A DNA stretch of 64,000 nucleotides from assembly GCA_039720395.1 (NCBI GenBank), contig CM077821.1, forward strand, positions 310,001-374,000. Direction: 5' to 3'. The position numbers and the translations under genes were made by a program. The notes under the pieces were generated by a model. It was given only the letters and a program-made list of their open reading frames with translations. It did no database searches and was not told where the DNA came from. Each line of letters opens with the position of its first letter. Position 1 is the stretch's first letter. Below are positions 22,620-33,770 of the stretch, piece after piece. The DNA comes from Liquidambar formosana (lineage: Eukaryota; Streptophyta; Magnoliopsida; Saxifragales; Altingiaceae).

Positions 22620-24068
22620 CATGCCATCAAATCTCTCACATGCTGTCTTCTTCTGTTCATACCATTGCCTCCACTGGTTCTGTTAGTACTTGTGTGTTTG
22701 ACAAATCAGGTAATTTTTCAATTGACTCGCATCCAGAAATGTCCAACAATTTTAAGGATTTTAATTCCTCGAGTCCCTGGATCTTAGTGAGTTTCTTACA
22801 CTGAGAAACATCCAATAATTCCAACTTCTGTAGTTTTGACAAATCAGGTGATTTTTCAATCTCGCATGCACCAATGTCCAACACTTCTAAGGATTTCAGT
22901 TCCCCAAATCCCCGGATTGCATTTAAATTCTCCCAACCACGAATTTTTAATTCCTTTAATTTTTTAGGTTTGACAGATCCAATATCATTTTCAGTGATGT
23001 GCAGCATGACAAATCCAGTCTCTCCAAGGATTTCAAATGACTAAGGCCCTCAACCTCAGCTAACTTTTGGCATTTACAAAGCTTCAGTTGTTTTAACATT
23101 CCCAAGTTTGACATATCTGGTAATCTTTCCAGGGATTCACACCCAGATGTGTCCAAATATCTTAAGGATTTTAACCGCTCAAGTCCGTCAAACTTAGCTA
23201 GCTTCCTACACCAAGATGCATCCACATCCATCGATGCTTCTAATTTCCCAAGGCCTTGAATCTCCATTAACTCATAGCATCGAGAAATCTTCAATTGTGA
23301 TACCTTTTCCAAACTTGACAGATCTGGCAATCTTTCAATCAATTTACAATCTTCAAGAGAGAGTTCTAATAAACTTGAGGGAAGTTCCAAAATACATTGA
23401 ATAAGTGTGCAGGACTGTACTCTGAGTATCTTGAGCTGAGAAAGGTCACCAATCTCTACTGGTAAGGTTCTAATGCTGTCGGCTGCGTACAAGGTCAAGG
23501 TCTCCAATTTGGATAATTTCTCAATATCTCTAGGAATTTCCACCAGATTACGGCAGCAGGAAAAGTAGGCCTCCTTTAAATTCACCAGCCTGGAAAGACT
23601 TGGGAACTCCATTGATTTGCATGTGACACCTAAACTTGTTAAACTAGGGGGAAGCTCTGGCAGTGATTGAAGATCTCTGCCGTACTATAAACCAAGGGTT
23701 TGGAGGTGAGAAAGCCCACGAATGCTTGTTGGTAGGCTACAGATCTTGGTAAAATTAAATTTCAAGATTCTTAGAGAGGATAATCTTCCAATATCAGGAA
23801 TTTCACCTTGCAATTTAAAATTGAGTGAGGCATTTATCTCTTCAAGGTTCTCTAAATTTCCAAGAGCATCAGGTAACTCTGTTATGACAGTTTTTGAAAG
23901 GTCAAGTACTTTAAAATTTATTAGAGTCCCAATTGATGGATCAATTTGAACTAATTTTGAACACCCTTTAAGAATCAATCTCTCTAAAGCTACAAATGTG
24001 GAAAAGTCAGGAGTTCTGATTAGGTTATAACAATTTGTGAGATCTAGAACCTTCAACTTTTGTGCCAT
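22620..24068 (-). pseudogene. TNL-b long LRR exon
   Basis: It begins after TGTTTTACAG-type acceptor sequence with MAQKLKVLDLTNCYNLIRTP and carries roughly 15 LRR units. An in-frame TAG lies where paralogs have DLSFG; reading then continues in the same frame to about 22975, where a homopolymer loses one A (paralog LSNLKKLKEL). After the shift the frame continues to a stop near the exon end. The GTATATC donor and terminal intron are conserved. Confidence 0.85.
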
Positions 24069-24170
24069 CTGTAAAATAAGAAAATAATTACCCAAAAAAA
24101 CAAAACAATCAATTTCCAACAAGAATATAAAATGTGACAATTTAAACAAAATTAAGATATTCTATGACAC

Positions 24171-24407
24171 CTTGATTTGTCTCCAAGCCTCCCAGTCCTG
24201 TGTGATGTAGCTGTATGATAGATCCAGGATGACTAAATTCACGAAAATTAGTTAGCGGCATACTCCCTGAGCAACTGGGCCATTTAAGCCATCTTAAATT
24301 TGAAAGAAGATTCTTAAAATCTCCAACAATGCCTCCTCCATCTCAAATTCTTTATTTGTAAAAAAGGAATAAGACTCCACACAGAGGGCTTCAACCTTTT
24401 GGGTTCC
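24171..24407 (-). pseudogene. TNL-b exon 3 (first LRRs), degenerate
   Basis: The acceptor GGCAG at 24408-24412 is followed by GTQKVEALCVESYSFF. The exon is 237 nt where TNL-c has 324; it loses an internal block and shifts frame, so a TAA ends the reading at LRIFFQI. The donor AAG/GTGTC is kept. Confidence 0.8.
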
Positions 24408-24970
24408 CTGCCAATAGAAAACCTAAATAAATAAAGAAGATCTAATGAAGTCCAAACAAAAAGACATATGAATATTGAAGATTATTTTCACCTTTTCACT
24501 TGCAAGAAAATTTTACAAGTAATATTTTCTATCTATCCTGCATTTTTCTTCTAATGGTTTATGTTCAAAAAACATCAAGTAAACTTAAAACTAACCTACC
24601 CAACCCAACCCAACCCAACCCAACCCCACCCCGCCCCCTTACCACGTTGGCTAGGCCTAGGGGCTTCCATCCTGCCAAGTGTCTTTTAAGGAAATTTTAT
24701 TTGATTTTTTTCTTATTTCTTTTTAAACAAAAAAAAAAAAATAAAATAAAATAAAGGAACACTTGTGGAAAAAGAGGGCTTTTGCCCTTAAAAAGGGCAA
24801 CTTTTGATGATGCTGACATGGCAATCCACCTGAGCAGCTTCATGAGTTTGTAAAGCCTTTTAGTAAAAGATCTTTTTGTTCGAAATCATTTTATTTTACA
24901 ATAACATGAATGAGGAAATAAGAAAATGCTAAATAAGGAAAGTAAAATTCATGATGCATTTAGATCTTAC

Positions 24971-26072
24971 CATACATTCCTCCAATGTCTTCAAGGCATC
25001 CTCTTGAGACCACAACATACTACGCCTCCCTGGTTCCCTAAAATTTTCTTGTCGAACAATTTGCCTACCAAGGTCTCTAAGTTGATCATGCATCCTTAGG
25101 ATATTATCATCTCCAATTTTAACCAAAGACCTAAGAACAAGGACATCAATCCCATATGTTGGATAAAATTCACAATCATCCCACATGTAAAAAGGAAGTC
25201 TCTTATCCTCTCCAATGAAGAGACATGCAATATCAAGGAAGATCTGTTGTTGCTCATAATTTAATGCTTCATAACTTACTCCCAACTTTTTCTGGACATC
25301 CTCCTCAGGTATTTTTTTCAGCTTCTTCAATGTATCTTCCCATACACCTTTCCCCTTGCCATATAAAAATGATCCTATATTCTCAAGAGCTAAAGGAAGC
25401 CCTGCAGCAATGTCCACAACTTGTCTAGAGAGAATATCATAGTCGTCTGGAGGAAAGTCCCTTCTAAATGAATGCTTGCTAAATAGTTGAAGAGAATGAT
25501 TTGATTCCATGGGCGGGGGTTCATAAGTCCTATCTGGATCAAGTTGATTTAGGATTTGTTTGTTTCTTGTTGTAACTATGATCCTACTTCCTGAAGCAAA
25601 CCAATCACGCTTTCCTGCAAGCTTATCAAATTGAGACTTTTCGTCAACATCGTCAAGAACAATGAGTACTTTCTTTCTGCAAACTGTGTTTTTTATCATG
25701 CTGAGTCCATCATCAACACTAGAAATATTGTTCAGGTTTTCTCTTTTTAGGATCTTAGCACAAAGTTCATTTTGCAAATCGACAAAACCCTTGTGTTGTT
25801 GTGACCTTTCTCTAATATCTGCAAGGAAGCTACAACCTTCAAAGTGCTCAAAGAGTTGGTTGTATATGAATTTGGCAATAGTTGTCTTGCCAAAACCACC
25901 CATGCCATGGATTCCAACAATCCGTACATCATCTGAGTCAACATCTATTAATGTCATCATTTCTTCTTTGTGATGATCAATTCCAACCAAGTTCTCGGTT
26001 ACATCCATGTAATTCTTCTTTAACTCTAACAAAACCTTTGAAGTAACCATCTCTACTAGCTTTCCTTCGTGC
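24971..26072 (-). CDS. TNL-b NB-ARC exon, fully open
   Basis: An uninterrupted 1102-nt exon, from acceptor GGCAG to donor ATG/GTAAGA. Motifs in order: linker VGIDHHKEEMM, P-loop GMGGFGKTT (usual I replaced by F), RNBS-A FEGCSFLADIRERS, kinase-2 VLIVLDDVDEKSQ, RNBS-B GSRIIVTTRNKQIL, GLPLAL, RNBS-D IFLDIACLFIGED, and MHD in LRMHDQLRDLG. Nucleotide binding should be possible. It belongs to a gene whose TIR and LRR exons are broken, so a lone NB-ARC product, or very recent loss of function, are the two readings. Confidence 0.85.
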
Positions 26073-26079
26073 CTGCCAA

Positions 26080-27130
26080 ATATAAAAGGAAAAAATACAA
26101 CAAATAATAGTGCATCGATGCTTAATACAATTTAATCATCATAGCTTTGTTGACGAAGACTGATTTGGAGAGAAAAGAAAAGAAATGGAAAGGAGGGGAC
26201 CAATTTTCTCTTATTTTTGAGTTTTATGAGAAGAGCTAGAAAAGAAAGAAATAGGGGTCTACAATCCCACCAAGGCTCACTTTTTTTCCTCCCACAAATG
26301 GGAAGAAAAGAAAACTTATATTAATACCATTATGTCCATTAACTACTAAAGAAGAAATTTAAAATAACAATTGACTCTTAGGCATCTTATGTAACCAACT
26401 TCTTAAGGAATCATTTCCTTTATTTTTTTTCCAACTACTAAGCAGGAAGAAATCATATTTCATTTCTCTCATAACTCCCGAACAAGAGGAAAGAAAACCA
26501 CCACCCCTTTTGTTTCTTTTATATTCTATCCTAATGTTTTTCGGCCTTAAAAAAATTTGGGCAAATTGAGTCATACAATATAAACCCTAAGGAGTAGACC
26601 GGTGATTCCTAAGACTTACACCTCAAGAAGGGGGAAAGTCCTAGGTCTCAATTCCCACTCCCTTTTTGGGCAAGCCAAAAAACAAGTTTATCCTTGATGT
26701 TAATGTTGGGTGTTGTCATGAATTCCACCCGAATCATTGATGATCCATTTTGCAACTTGAGTGACCCGAAAAAATGGGCCATGAGAAATTTTTTTGACCC
26801 ATTTTGTTATTGGTAATTTTGACCCAATTTGGTCTCTTATGTTGTAACTTGAGTATACAAGGGTTTTGTTTCTTTAGGGTTCTTTCTTATGAGAGAAGAG
26901 CCGAGTTCTGACAGAGCCGTCATTGAGTTGTAAAAAGGGTTCTAGGAATTGGACGTAGGCATCTTGCATAACCACATAAACATTGTGTCTTCTCTTTGTG
27001 TGATTGTTTTATTTTCTCTTTGATTGATTTGTTTTATTTGTTTTCACGCTTTGGCACAACAGCTAGTGCCGTGACCAAGATTAAACAGGCTGAAGGACTA
27101 GATACTTTTGGCCAAAAAAATAAAAAATAA
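26080..27130. other. TNL-b intron 1 with inserted DNA
   Basis: The normal intron, shared with TNL-c, is about 140 bp. Here it is about 1.1 kb. Shared sequence (GGGCAAATTGAGTCATAC) stops at about 26575, and foreign AT-rich DNA runs to about 27104, ending near TTTGGCACAACAGCTAGTGC, which resembles an LTR end next to a primer site. The element type was not resolved. Confidence 0.5.
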
Positions 27131-27179
27131 AAACAAAACTAATACTTTATAAAATAGTGAGTTAGCAGGAGTGAATTAC

Positions 27180-27805
27180 CGGTAGTTTCTTTCTTCAATT
27201 CCCATCCCTTCAATTCCCCAACCTCTCTGAGAGCATCCTTCCATCCCTGGACAATCTTTTCACCGAAACGATTCTTGTGACTGCGAAACGCCTGCTCGTA
27301 ACTCCCCGTTTGATTTCGCACATCCGACGGCTCAACGTCGTAGAAAAGATGTAAAATCTTCTGCCCCAGAGTTGTGCGGCACTCGACCATCTGGGCGAGC
27401 TCAAGTAGGCACCATTTACTAGAAGCATAGTTTTTGGAAAATATTGGGATGGAGATTTTCGAGTCCTTGATGGCTTTGAGAAGCTCCGGGCCGATCACTT
27501 CCCCTACGCGAAGCTCGTTTTCGTCCCTAAAAGTGCGAATTCCAGCACCGACAAGAATCGGTGTAGAGGTAATTGGTGAAGCCGTAATGAGTGTCTCCGC
27601 CTCTGAAACCCAGGAAGACTTCGTATTCCCCTCCGGCGGCGGCGGTGGAAGCTGGGACGGAGGCGGAGGAAGAATTGTTACCAGCAGTGGCAGTTGATAT
27701 TTTCTTCTCCTTGAGTAACTTAGTGAACACAAGCAATGAAAGGAGAATTGCAGCAATGGTGACAATAAAAGGTAACCAAAACCAGCCCTTGGAAGACACT
27801 TCCAC
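27180..27805 (-). pseudogene. TNL-b TIR exon with N-terminal anchor, frameshifted
   Basis: It starts MEVSSKGWFWLPFIVTIAAI, a hydrophobic anchor of about 18 residues followed by KEKK, then EYEVFLGFRGGDTHYGF. At LYTDS (about 27560) the frame changes by one base; the first frame ends at 27527, while the rest (AGIRTFRDENELRVGE, SSKWCLLELAQMVEC, PSDVRNQTGSYEQAF) is in the next frame. One base is also missing near the donor, so the overall exon length keeps the phase of exon 2. The NADase glutamate is in the shifted part. Confidence 0.85.
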
Positions 27806-27988
27806 AAATCAAGCAGAAATTGGAAACCTTTGATTGTGGTGGTGAGACTTTCAGTAAATGCTCTAACAACAGGATGCGACCCCTCCTAAATTGGAAACGT
27901 TTGGTTAAAGCATGCTTTGTATTCCTTTCATGTCTTTTTAATCTTCATGATGATTAAGGAAGGAATGCCCTTCGGATGGGGCTTTAGC

Positions 27989-28438
27989 TAGGGGTGCAAA
28001 TAGGTCCGGGTTAGGGCTATATCTCAACCGGACCGAATTAATTTGGAAACCCAAAAATTGGACCAGAATTGGACCAAAATTTGTATTGGAAAAAGGGTCC
28101 AGTTTTTAGTTTTTTTTTTTTTTTTTTCTAAAAAGTAATAACTTTATTGAAAGTATTATTATTTATTTAATAATACTTATATATGAAGTATAATATATTA
28201 ATATAAACATATAATTAAATATATAATCATATATATATATATTTTTTATTTTCGTAATTGAGAAATTCGGTTTGGGCTAATTCTGAAACCCCCTAAATCA
28301 TGGACCAGATCGAATTCATCGGTTCTTAAAAATTTGTCTTGAGAATCGGATTGGTTACTGTTTGGACCAAACTAGACCGGACCGAATTATACAGAATGGT
28401 CCGATTCTCGGGTCTACCCAAACCATTTTGCACCCTTA
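27989..28438. mobile_element. hAT-type MITE, 450 bp, 8-bp TSD
   Basis: Ends TAGGGGTGCAAA and TTTGCACCCTTA are inverted repeats. GCTTTAGC (27981-27988) and GCTTTAAC (28439-28446) flank them, an 8-bp duplication with one change. The interior is AT-rich with GGACC-type subterminal motifs and no coding sequence. Confidence 0.9.
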
Positions 28439-28549
28439 GCTTTAACAATTAAAAAATGCTTTTAACGGTGGGAACTTATAAAACACTCTTTCACTCTCTC
28501 TCTCTCTCCATCTCTGTTTCTCTCTTCCCTGGAAGGCTAGGCTTTACAT

Positions 28550-28960
28550 GTAAGTATGTTACTTGGTATTTTTGGGGCCTCAATTCCACCCAAGATTTGT
28601 TTTGGACTCACATCCCTTTGTGATTTTTTAAGGTTTATGAAAAATATAAAAGCTTTTGTGCTGTCATTTAAAAAACATCATTTTAAATAATTTCATAAAA
28701 TAAAGTTTTTCCAAAATTTGTTGTTTAATTTGTTTTTTTTTTTTTTTTTTTTTTTTTGCCATTTATAATATATTTTTCTGTAAAAATTCGAAAAATATCC
28801 ACTGAAACGATAATTTTTAGCTTTTTTATACAAAGTTGTTCAAAATAATGTTTTCTATTGAACTATGTGACCAGTTTTAGTTAAACCCTTAATATATTTC
28901 ATAAAACCTTGAGAAAACACAAAGGGTGAGAGTGAAAAGGAAGTCTTGGGTTGCCAATAA
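28550..28960. mobile_element. Diverged hairpin element related to the MULE-MITE
   Basis: The centre (AAACATCATTTTAAATAATT, AAAGTTGTTCAAAATAATG) matches the MULE-type MITEs at 28982-29385 and 44442-44839 at low identity, again as inverted arms. Ends and duplication are not recognisable. Confidence 0.5.
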
Positions 28961-28981
28961 AAGCCATTGTGATTGTTTGGG

Positions 28982-29385
28982 GGGAACAACTATTGCAACC
29001 CCTCAATCTTATCACCCCACCATCCTTTAGGTTTTTAAGGTTTTATGCAAAATATAAAAAGTTTTTATGAAAACCGGCCGTGCTATCTACTAGAAAACAT
29101 CATTTTGAACAACTTTGTAGAAGAAAGTTTTTTCTAAATCTATCGTTTAAATATACTTTTTAGCCATTTATAGCCTTTATTTCATTTTTTGCCAAAAAGT
29201 TTACCTAAACTATAGATTTTGGAAAAACTTTCTTCTGCAAAGTTGTTCAAAATGATGTTTTCTAGTGGACCATGAGGCCGGTTTTTGCAAAAACCTTTTA
29301 TATTTTTCATGAAATCTTAAAAACCAAAAAGAAAGGGGTGGGGTTATAAGAATGGGGGGTTGCAATAGCTGTTCGGCCCGTTCCC
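28982..29385. mobile_element. MULE-type MITE, 404 bp, perfect 9-bp TSD
   Basis: The left end is GGGAACAACTATTGCAACCC and the right end GGTTGCAATAGCTGTTC, with a short insertion before the final TTCCC. TTGTTTGGG occurs on both sides (28973-28981, 29386-29394). Nine-bp duplications are the mark of Mutator-like elements. The whole unit folds as one long hairpin with arms centred near AGTTGTTCAAAATGATG. A second copy is at 44442-44839. Confidence 0.9.
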
Positions 29386-29394
29386 TTGTTTGGG

Positions 29395-31000
29395 CCCGTT
29401 TGGTGGTGGCCAGGCTTTAAGCCCTTTGAATCAGGCCCAAACCACTTGTGCTGAACTGACACAAACGCAAGCTGGGTTGACATTATTATTATTTGCTGTG
29501 GATGCATATAAATGGAGTTCGGATCCTCTATTTATTTAAAGTGTGTTGGGTTCGTGTTTGGTTATGCAATAGGATGCTAGGTTGTATAGAAAGGACATCT
29601 AACAAATGAGTAACGAATGAGAAAACATCAGTACACTAAAACATTTAGACTGATGCAAAGTTAAGTATGAACTCAACACATTTTTAAGATGCAAAGAATT
29701 CATTCTCATAAATATATGATTGTTATATATATATATATATATATTGGACTACATATAATCAGAATCTTATGAAGCATCAATTTTGTTTATTTTCCAAGCC
29801 CAATATCAAGTTAAGACGTGCTTGAGTCAGCATAATCTTACGAATTTTAGTAGTAGGCCTAGTTCCTGCTAGGGTTCACCCATGGCCAAGTGATTAAGTT
29901 GGACTGCATGATAAATGTAGTCCGTTAGTTATTTTTATTTTATTCAGATTTCTTTACTAATATGTTTTCACAATTAGAAAAATGTCATCTACCTATTTTG
30001 TTTATTAATTGATGTGGCAACGACAAATTAATAATAAATAATTAAATTACTTAGTTTTGACTTTACAAAAGAATAATACATGTCACAAAGAGGATGGATG
30101 AAACCAAAACTTACATTGTAATATATTTCTACAAGCATCTCACCGAAGAAATTGAAGACCTTTGGTTTGCAGTTTGATTCCACGTACTTCTGTTTTTAAC
30201 TTTGAAGAAAGTTGTGTGTTATTTTTTTTTTTTTTATTAACAGATTGAAAAAGGTTATAGTGACCACCTCTCCTAGGTCAATATTTTCCTTTTTCTTCCA
30301 ATTTTTGGACAAAGCACATTGAAAATGAAATCAATCTTTTATATAAAATATTGTTCAAGATAGCACATAAGTTTATCAACTCTTCTCAGCTGCAGACGTG
30401 GGAGTAAAATTACAACTACTAGAATTTTTAAGTCCTTCCTAATTTACACTTTAAAGAATGGTTGTGAAATCAATGCCACATTGCCACCACTCAGTGGATG
30501 AATCCACTAAATTTATTTAGTAAATCTGACAGTCCTCAATCTTTCTAGTCAATCAATGATAGAAAAACAAGGAGAGGATCCACATCCCAATCTTGTCGGC
30601 GAGATGGAATTAACGGACAACTTGAAAGCCAACATACTCTATGATACGATTGCATTAGAAATGTAGTATTTTTGTTCAATGTTACTTGAAAAAGTGTACT
30701 ATTAGCTTAAAAATATAGTGCTCGCCCCTTGATTATCAAGCAAAAATTGTGCCCATAGAAACATTTCTAAAAAATTACACAGCATCTTCATGACAATAGA
30801 GAGAGTTTATATCACCTCCCTGTATTCCTTGTTCTAAACTAGCCTCTCTCTATCGACAACCGTTCCAATTGCTTCCGCACTTCTTGAACTAATCAAAATT
30901 GAAAAATAAAAATTACAAATAGTCAAATCATAGAAGTCTCCAATCAATCCAATGGCAGTGCCATTAGTTACTGCAAGGGATAATTATGCGGCCAAAATGC
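29395..31000. other. Intergenic DNA upstream of TNL-b, no gene seen
   Basis: Upstream-unit sequence (GGCTTTAAGCCCTTTGAA) near 29420, a TA microsatellite at about 29729-29745 and AT-rich DNA. No coding reading with recognisable motifs. Confidence 0.6.
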
Positions 31001-31009
31001 CCTTTGGCA

Positions 31010-31172
31010 GTGCCATTTAGAATCTAGGTCCCATCTCTTCCAGCAGCTGCTGCTGTTATTGCTATTGTTGCTGCTGAACATGCCTCCGCAATAAGAGCTG
31101 CTGCATTTGCATCTGCTGCTCCGATGATGCTGTTCCTGCAGTTGCCGTATCTTTATCCAATGAGTCTGCCAT
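31010..31172 (-). pseudogene. Poly-glutamine fragment, possibly LEUNIG-like
   Basis: From an ATG at 31172 the minus strand reads MADSLDKDTAT, then EQQMQMQQLLLRRHVQQQQ interrupted by two stops, and in another frame RDGT. The pattern QMQQLLLQR, then poly-Q, then RRDG is that of the middle of LEUNIG-type co-repressors. It is short and broken, so the identification is tentative. CAG-type repeats could produce part of this by chance. Confidence 0.35.
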
Positions 31173-31189
31173 TACGCTAGGTAAGGTTA

Positions 31190-31960
31190 TTCAATAATTC
31201 CTCCAAAAATAGCTACCGCACCCAGAAAAATGACTCAAAAGGTTTTGAAAACAAAACAAAACAAAACAAAACTCAGGAAATGTACCACATAATTTATGAA
31301 ATACAGGAAAAAATATCAATGCTTAATATGTTAATGGCCAGTGCTATCAGTCATGTCACTTACCAATCACTTTCTTCCCTTTCTGATCATCTGATTGGGG
31401 GAGTGCAATAGCAAGGTCAATATCTTCATGCTCCTAATCTGACCAAGCATCCTATATTCAAGTTGGCCAACAAGACAAGGTCAAGACAGGGAAAACTTGA
31501 AAGAAGAAAGCTAGGATAAGTTGGAACTTCGAAGAATAAAAAACAAGGTTGCTCCCAAACTCCAATTCGTTACTCACAGCAGAATGTGGTGCATCAACCA
31601 AATAATCCATTGACCAAATTAGAGCACTGGCTACCTTATTTCATATTTAAGGTTCAACCTGATTGGATGGCAGACGGAGGATAACCATCTTTCAGCACAT
31701 GTTATTTTGGATGAGCAGAGTGCAAGCCACGACTTCTTACTGACAGAAGTTTTTTATTGAGTCTAAACACATTATGCTACTGGGTAGGATGCATCAAAAA
31801 GTTGTAGATGTCTTTTTTTCCCCTCTTTTTATTCAGTCTCAACACATTAAGCCACAGCTTCCTTTCTTTCTCTCCTTTTTTCAGTCTAAACACATTATGA
31901 AATAATTCATCAAATAATAAATCACAAAATCACAACTTACTCATTGACTGAACTCAATGC
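31190..31960 (-). repeat. Duplicated segment with a DA1-like exon (copy 2)
   Basis: Second copy of the block at 19283-20010. Both keep the order: exon-like start (CCAAAAATAGCT, CACCCA), the 75-bp UIM exon, then intron. The two differ by indels and many substitutions, so the duplication is old. Confidence 0.75.
31364..31438 (-). pseudogene. DA1-like UIM exon fragment, copy 2
   Basis: A GGTCAG acceptor and GTAAGT donor bound a 75-bp segment reading EHEDIDLAIALPQSDDQKGK then KVI. The EDIDxAIAL and QKGKKVI parts match the first ubiquitin-interacting motif region of DA1-family proteins. No LIM or peptidase exon is seen in the window, so this is a stranded exon. Confidence 0.5.
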
Positions 31961-32159
31961 ATGCTTGACAAATGCGCTGGGCTCACCCAACTCAAACTAG
32001 CCGCGTTAAAAAGACAATGTCACAACTCTATAGATTGAGTCACAATGTAGGAAAATATGGTCCCCTGACTCTCCTTTCTTCTTACAAAGAACACACAATT
32101 GGAAGATAGACAAACACTCGGTCTTTCCTTCTACACTTGATCATTACTATTCATTTTTT

Positions 32160-32385
32160 GAGGGAAATGACAGGTGTACCATCTTTTTATACCAAAAAGG
32201 CTTACCGTATGATGTGGCAATGGCATTATGTGTACTTAAATAGAAAAATATGTCTCTTTTAGTGTTTTAAAGCAAAAGTCACATGTACGGGTATGCTTTT
32301 CCAGTAAAAAGAGCCGGTGACTCTAGCACCAATCCTTTTTTTTAAGAGCAACTAACCAAGCCAAGCCACATGTACGGTTCTTGCT
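32160..32385. other. Spacer, no gene seen
   Basis: AT-rich DNA left of the LINE RNase H fragment; no open reading of note. Confidence 0.5.
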
Positions 32386-32515
32386 CGAGGCAATCCTGGT
32401 CCGGCTGCAGCAGGTGGAGTCTTTCGTAATCATAGGGGGTTTTTAAAGGGTGCTTTTTTATCAATTTGGGTATTCATTCAGCCTTTTTTGCAAAGCTTTA
32501 CGCTGGTTGTTGTAA
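32385..32515 (+). mobile_element. LINE RNase H domain fragment
   Basis: The reading GNPGPAAAGGVFRNHRGF, then KGAF and, after a frame change, NLGIHSAFFAKLYA, is a typical plant LINE RNase H. It ends where Copia sequence starts, at a short repeated AAGGGTGCTTT that may mark the junction. It is a different family from the RNase H relics beside the TNLs. Confidence 0.7.
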
Positions 32516-33261
32516 AGGGTGCTTTACTCTAGCACCAAGCTTGTATCATGGATATCCTATAAGCAACCAACCGTTTCTCGCTCCAGTTCAGAGGTTGAAT
32601 ATCGTGCACTTGCTGTTACCACAGCTGAAATATGTTGGCTTCAATCACTTCTCAAAGATCTTGGTATTTTCTTAAAAACACAACCAACTCTCTTCTGTGA
32701 TAACATAAGTGCCACATATTTAGTCGCCAACCCTGTTCTACAGGCTTGTACCAAGCATATCGAGGTTGATTATCATTTTGTTCGTGAAAGGGCAGCCCGT
32801 GGTTCCTTACAAGTTTTATATGTTTAAGTGAAGACCAACTTCCAGACACACTTACCAAGGGCCTTTCCGCGAAGCACTTTGTTAATCTTCGTTGCAAACT
32901 CAACGTCACTTCAGGACCGCTGAGTTTGAGGGAGGGTGTTAGAGTATCACAGGAGCCTTCACACAAGGTTTTCCTTAAAGAAGGAAACTATCCCATGCCA
33001 TAGCAATAAAGCTTCAATCAAGGAAATCATAAAATCAAAGGAGAAGATTCAGCAAAGTCCACTGCAAGATTCTGGCCAGAAATCACTGAGGGAAATTAGT
33101 CAATTCCCTGTTAAATAAAGAATTCTATGAGCTGTAATACTTCTGAATTTTGAATAACCTTCCATATGTTGTAATCTGTACATCTATATATACAGAAGCT
33201 TAAACCCAATTTGGGTAAAGCATAATTCAATCACCTTAAGCTCTCTGTTTTCATAATTTCA
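32516..33261 (+). mobile_element. Copia 3' end: RNase H C-terminus and 3' LTR
   Basis: The reading YSSTKLVSWISYKQPTVSRS, then SEVEYRALA, AEICWLQSLLKDLG, LFCDNISATYLVANPV, TKHIEVDYHFVRE is the Copia RNase H end. A purine tract TTTGAGGGAGGG leads into the LTR start TGTTAGAGTATC at 32937. The LTR ends TTTCA at 33261, where RNase H relic 5 lead sequence begins. The 5' part of the element is missing. Confidence 0.85.
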
Positions 33262-33632
33262 TGTTCAATAAAAAGGTTAGAACACTCACCGTTTTAGTCT
33301 AGCTCATAGAATTACATCAAATTAAGTGCATTGTATTTGATTTTCCTTAAAATTAAAGAGCAAAAGAAATACAAAATAACTATGTAACATGATACCGATA
33401 AAACAGAAATTTATACCAAATGAGAACAGCCACCCAAAGGATTGGACCAATCTTAATTTTGAGGGAGTCTAGGCTGGTAATCTGGTTGGAGCAGGAATTC
33501 ATGCTGCTTTAAGAAATGAAGAAGTTTGTTTATGAAAGCATACAACGTACAATAGCAGAAGCCATGGCATTGAGGGAAAGGGTTTTGATGGCAATCAATA
33601 AAAATGCAGAGAAATTTAAAGAAAGCAAGTGA
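33262..33632 (+). pseudogene. RNase H-like relic 5, downstream of TNL-c
   Basis: Lead sequence (GAACACTCACCGTTTTAGTC) and TTAATTTTGAGGGAGTCTAG at 33452 are followed by GGTAATCTGGTTGGAGCAGG, GCTGCTTTAAGAAATGAAG, and the reading AEAMALRERVLMAINKNAEK. The block continues at 33633-33770 and, past the MULE, from 35132. A stop replaces the W of the VWAGN segment. Confidence 0.62.
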
Positions 33633-33770
33633 CAATGAGATAGAGTATAAAAATTAGTAGTAACAAAAATATCCCCAAGACTGAACTGTACTTATTAAGA
33701 TGTACTTGTATTTTGCTTGGACAGTAAACCACATATACTGTTTTCTCTAACAGCAAGCCCTTTATTTCAT

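Larger units (their letters stand above)
22509..27805 (-). pseudogene. TNL-b: TIR-NBS-LRR, broken in TIR and LRR
   Basis: All five exons are recognisable: TIR 27805-27180, NB-ARC 26072-24971 (fully open), exon 3 24407-24171, LRR 24068-22620 and a short last exon from 22519. Lesions: a 1-bp frame change in the TIR at about 27560 leads to a stop at 27527; exon 3 is shortened and frameshifted; a TAG at about 23686 and a lost A in a run near 22975 break the LRR; a TGA follows the end at about 22660. The N-terminus has a membrane anchor like TNL-c. It could be called functional by a gene finder that skips these sites, but the lesions are clear. Confidence 0.85.
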
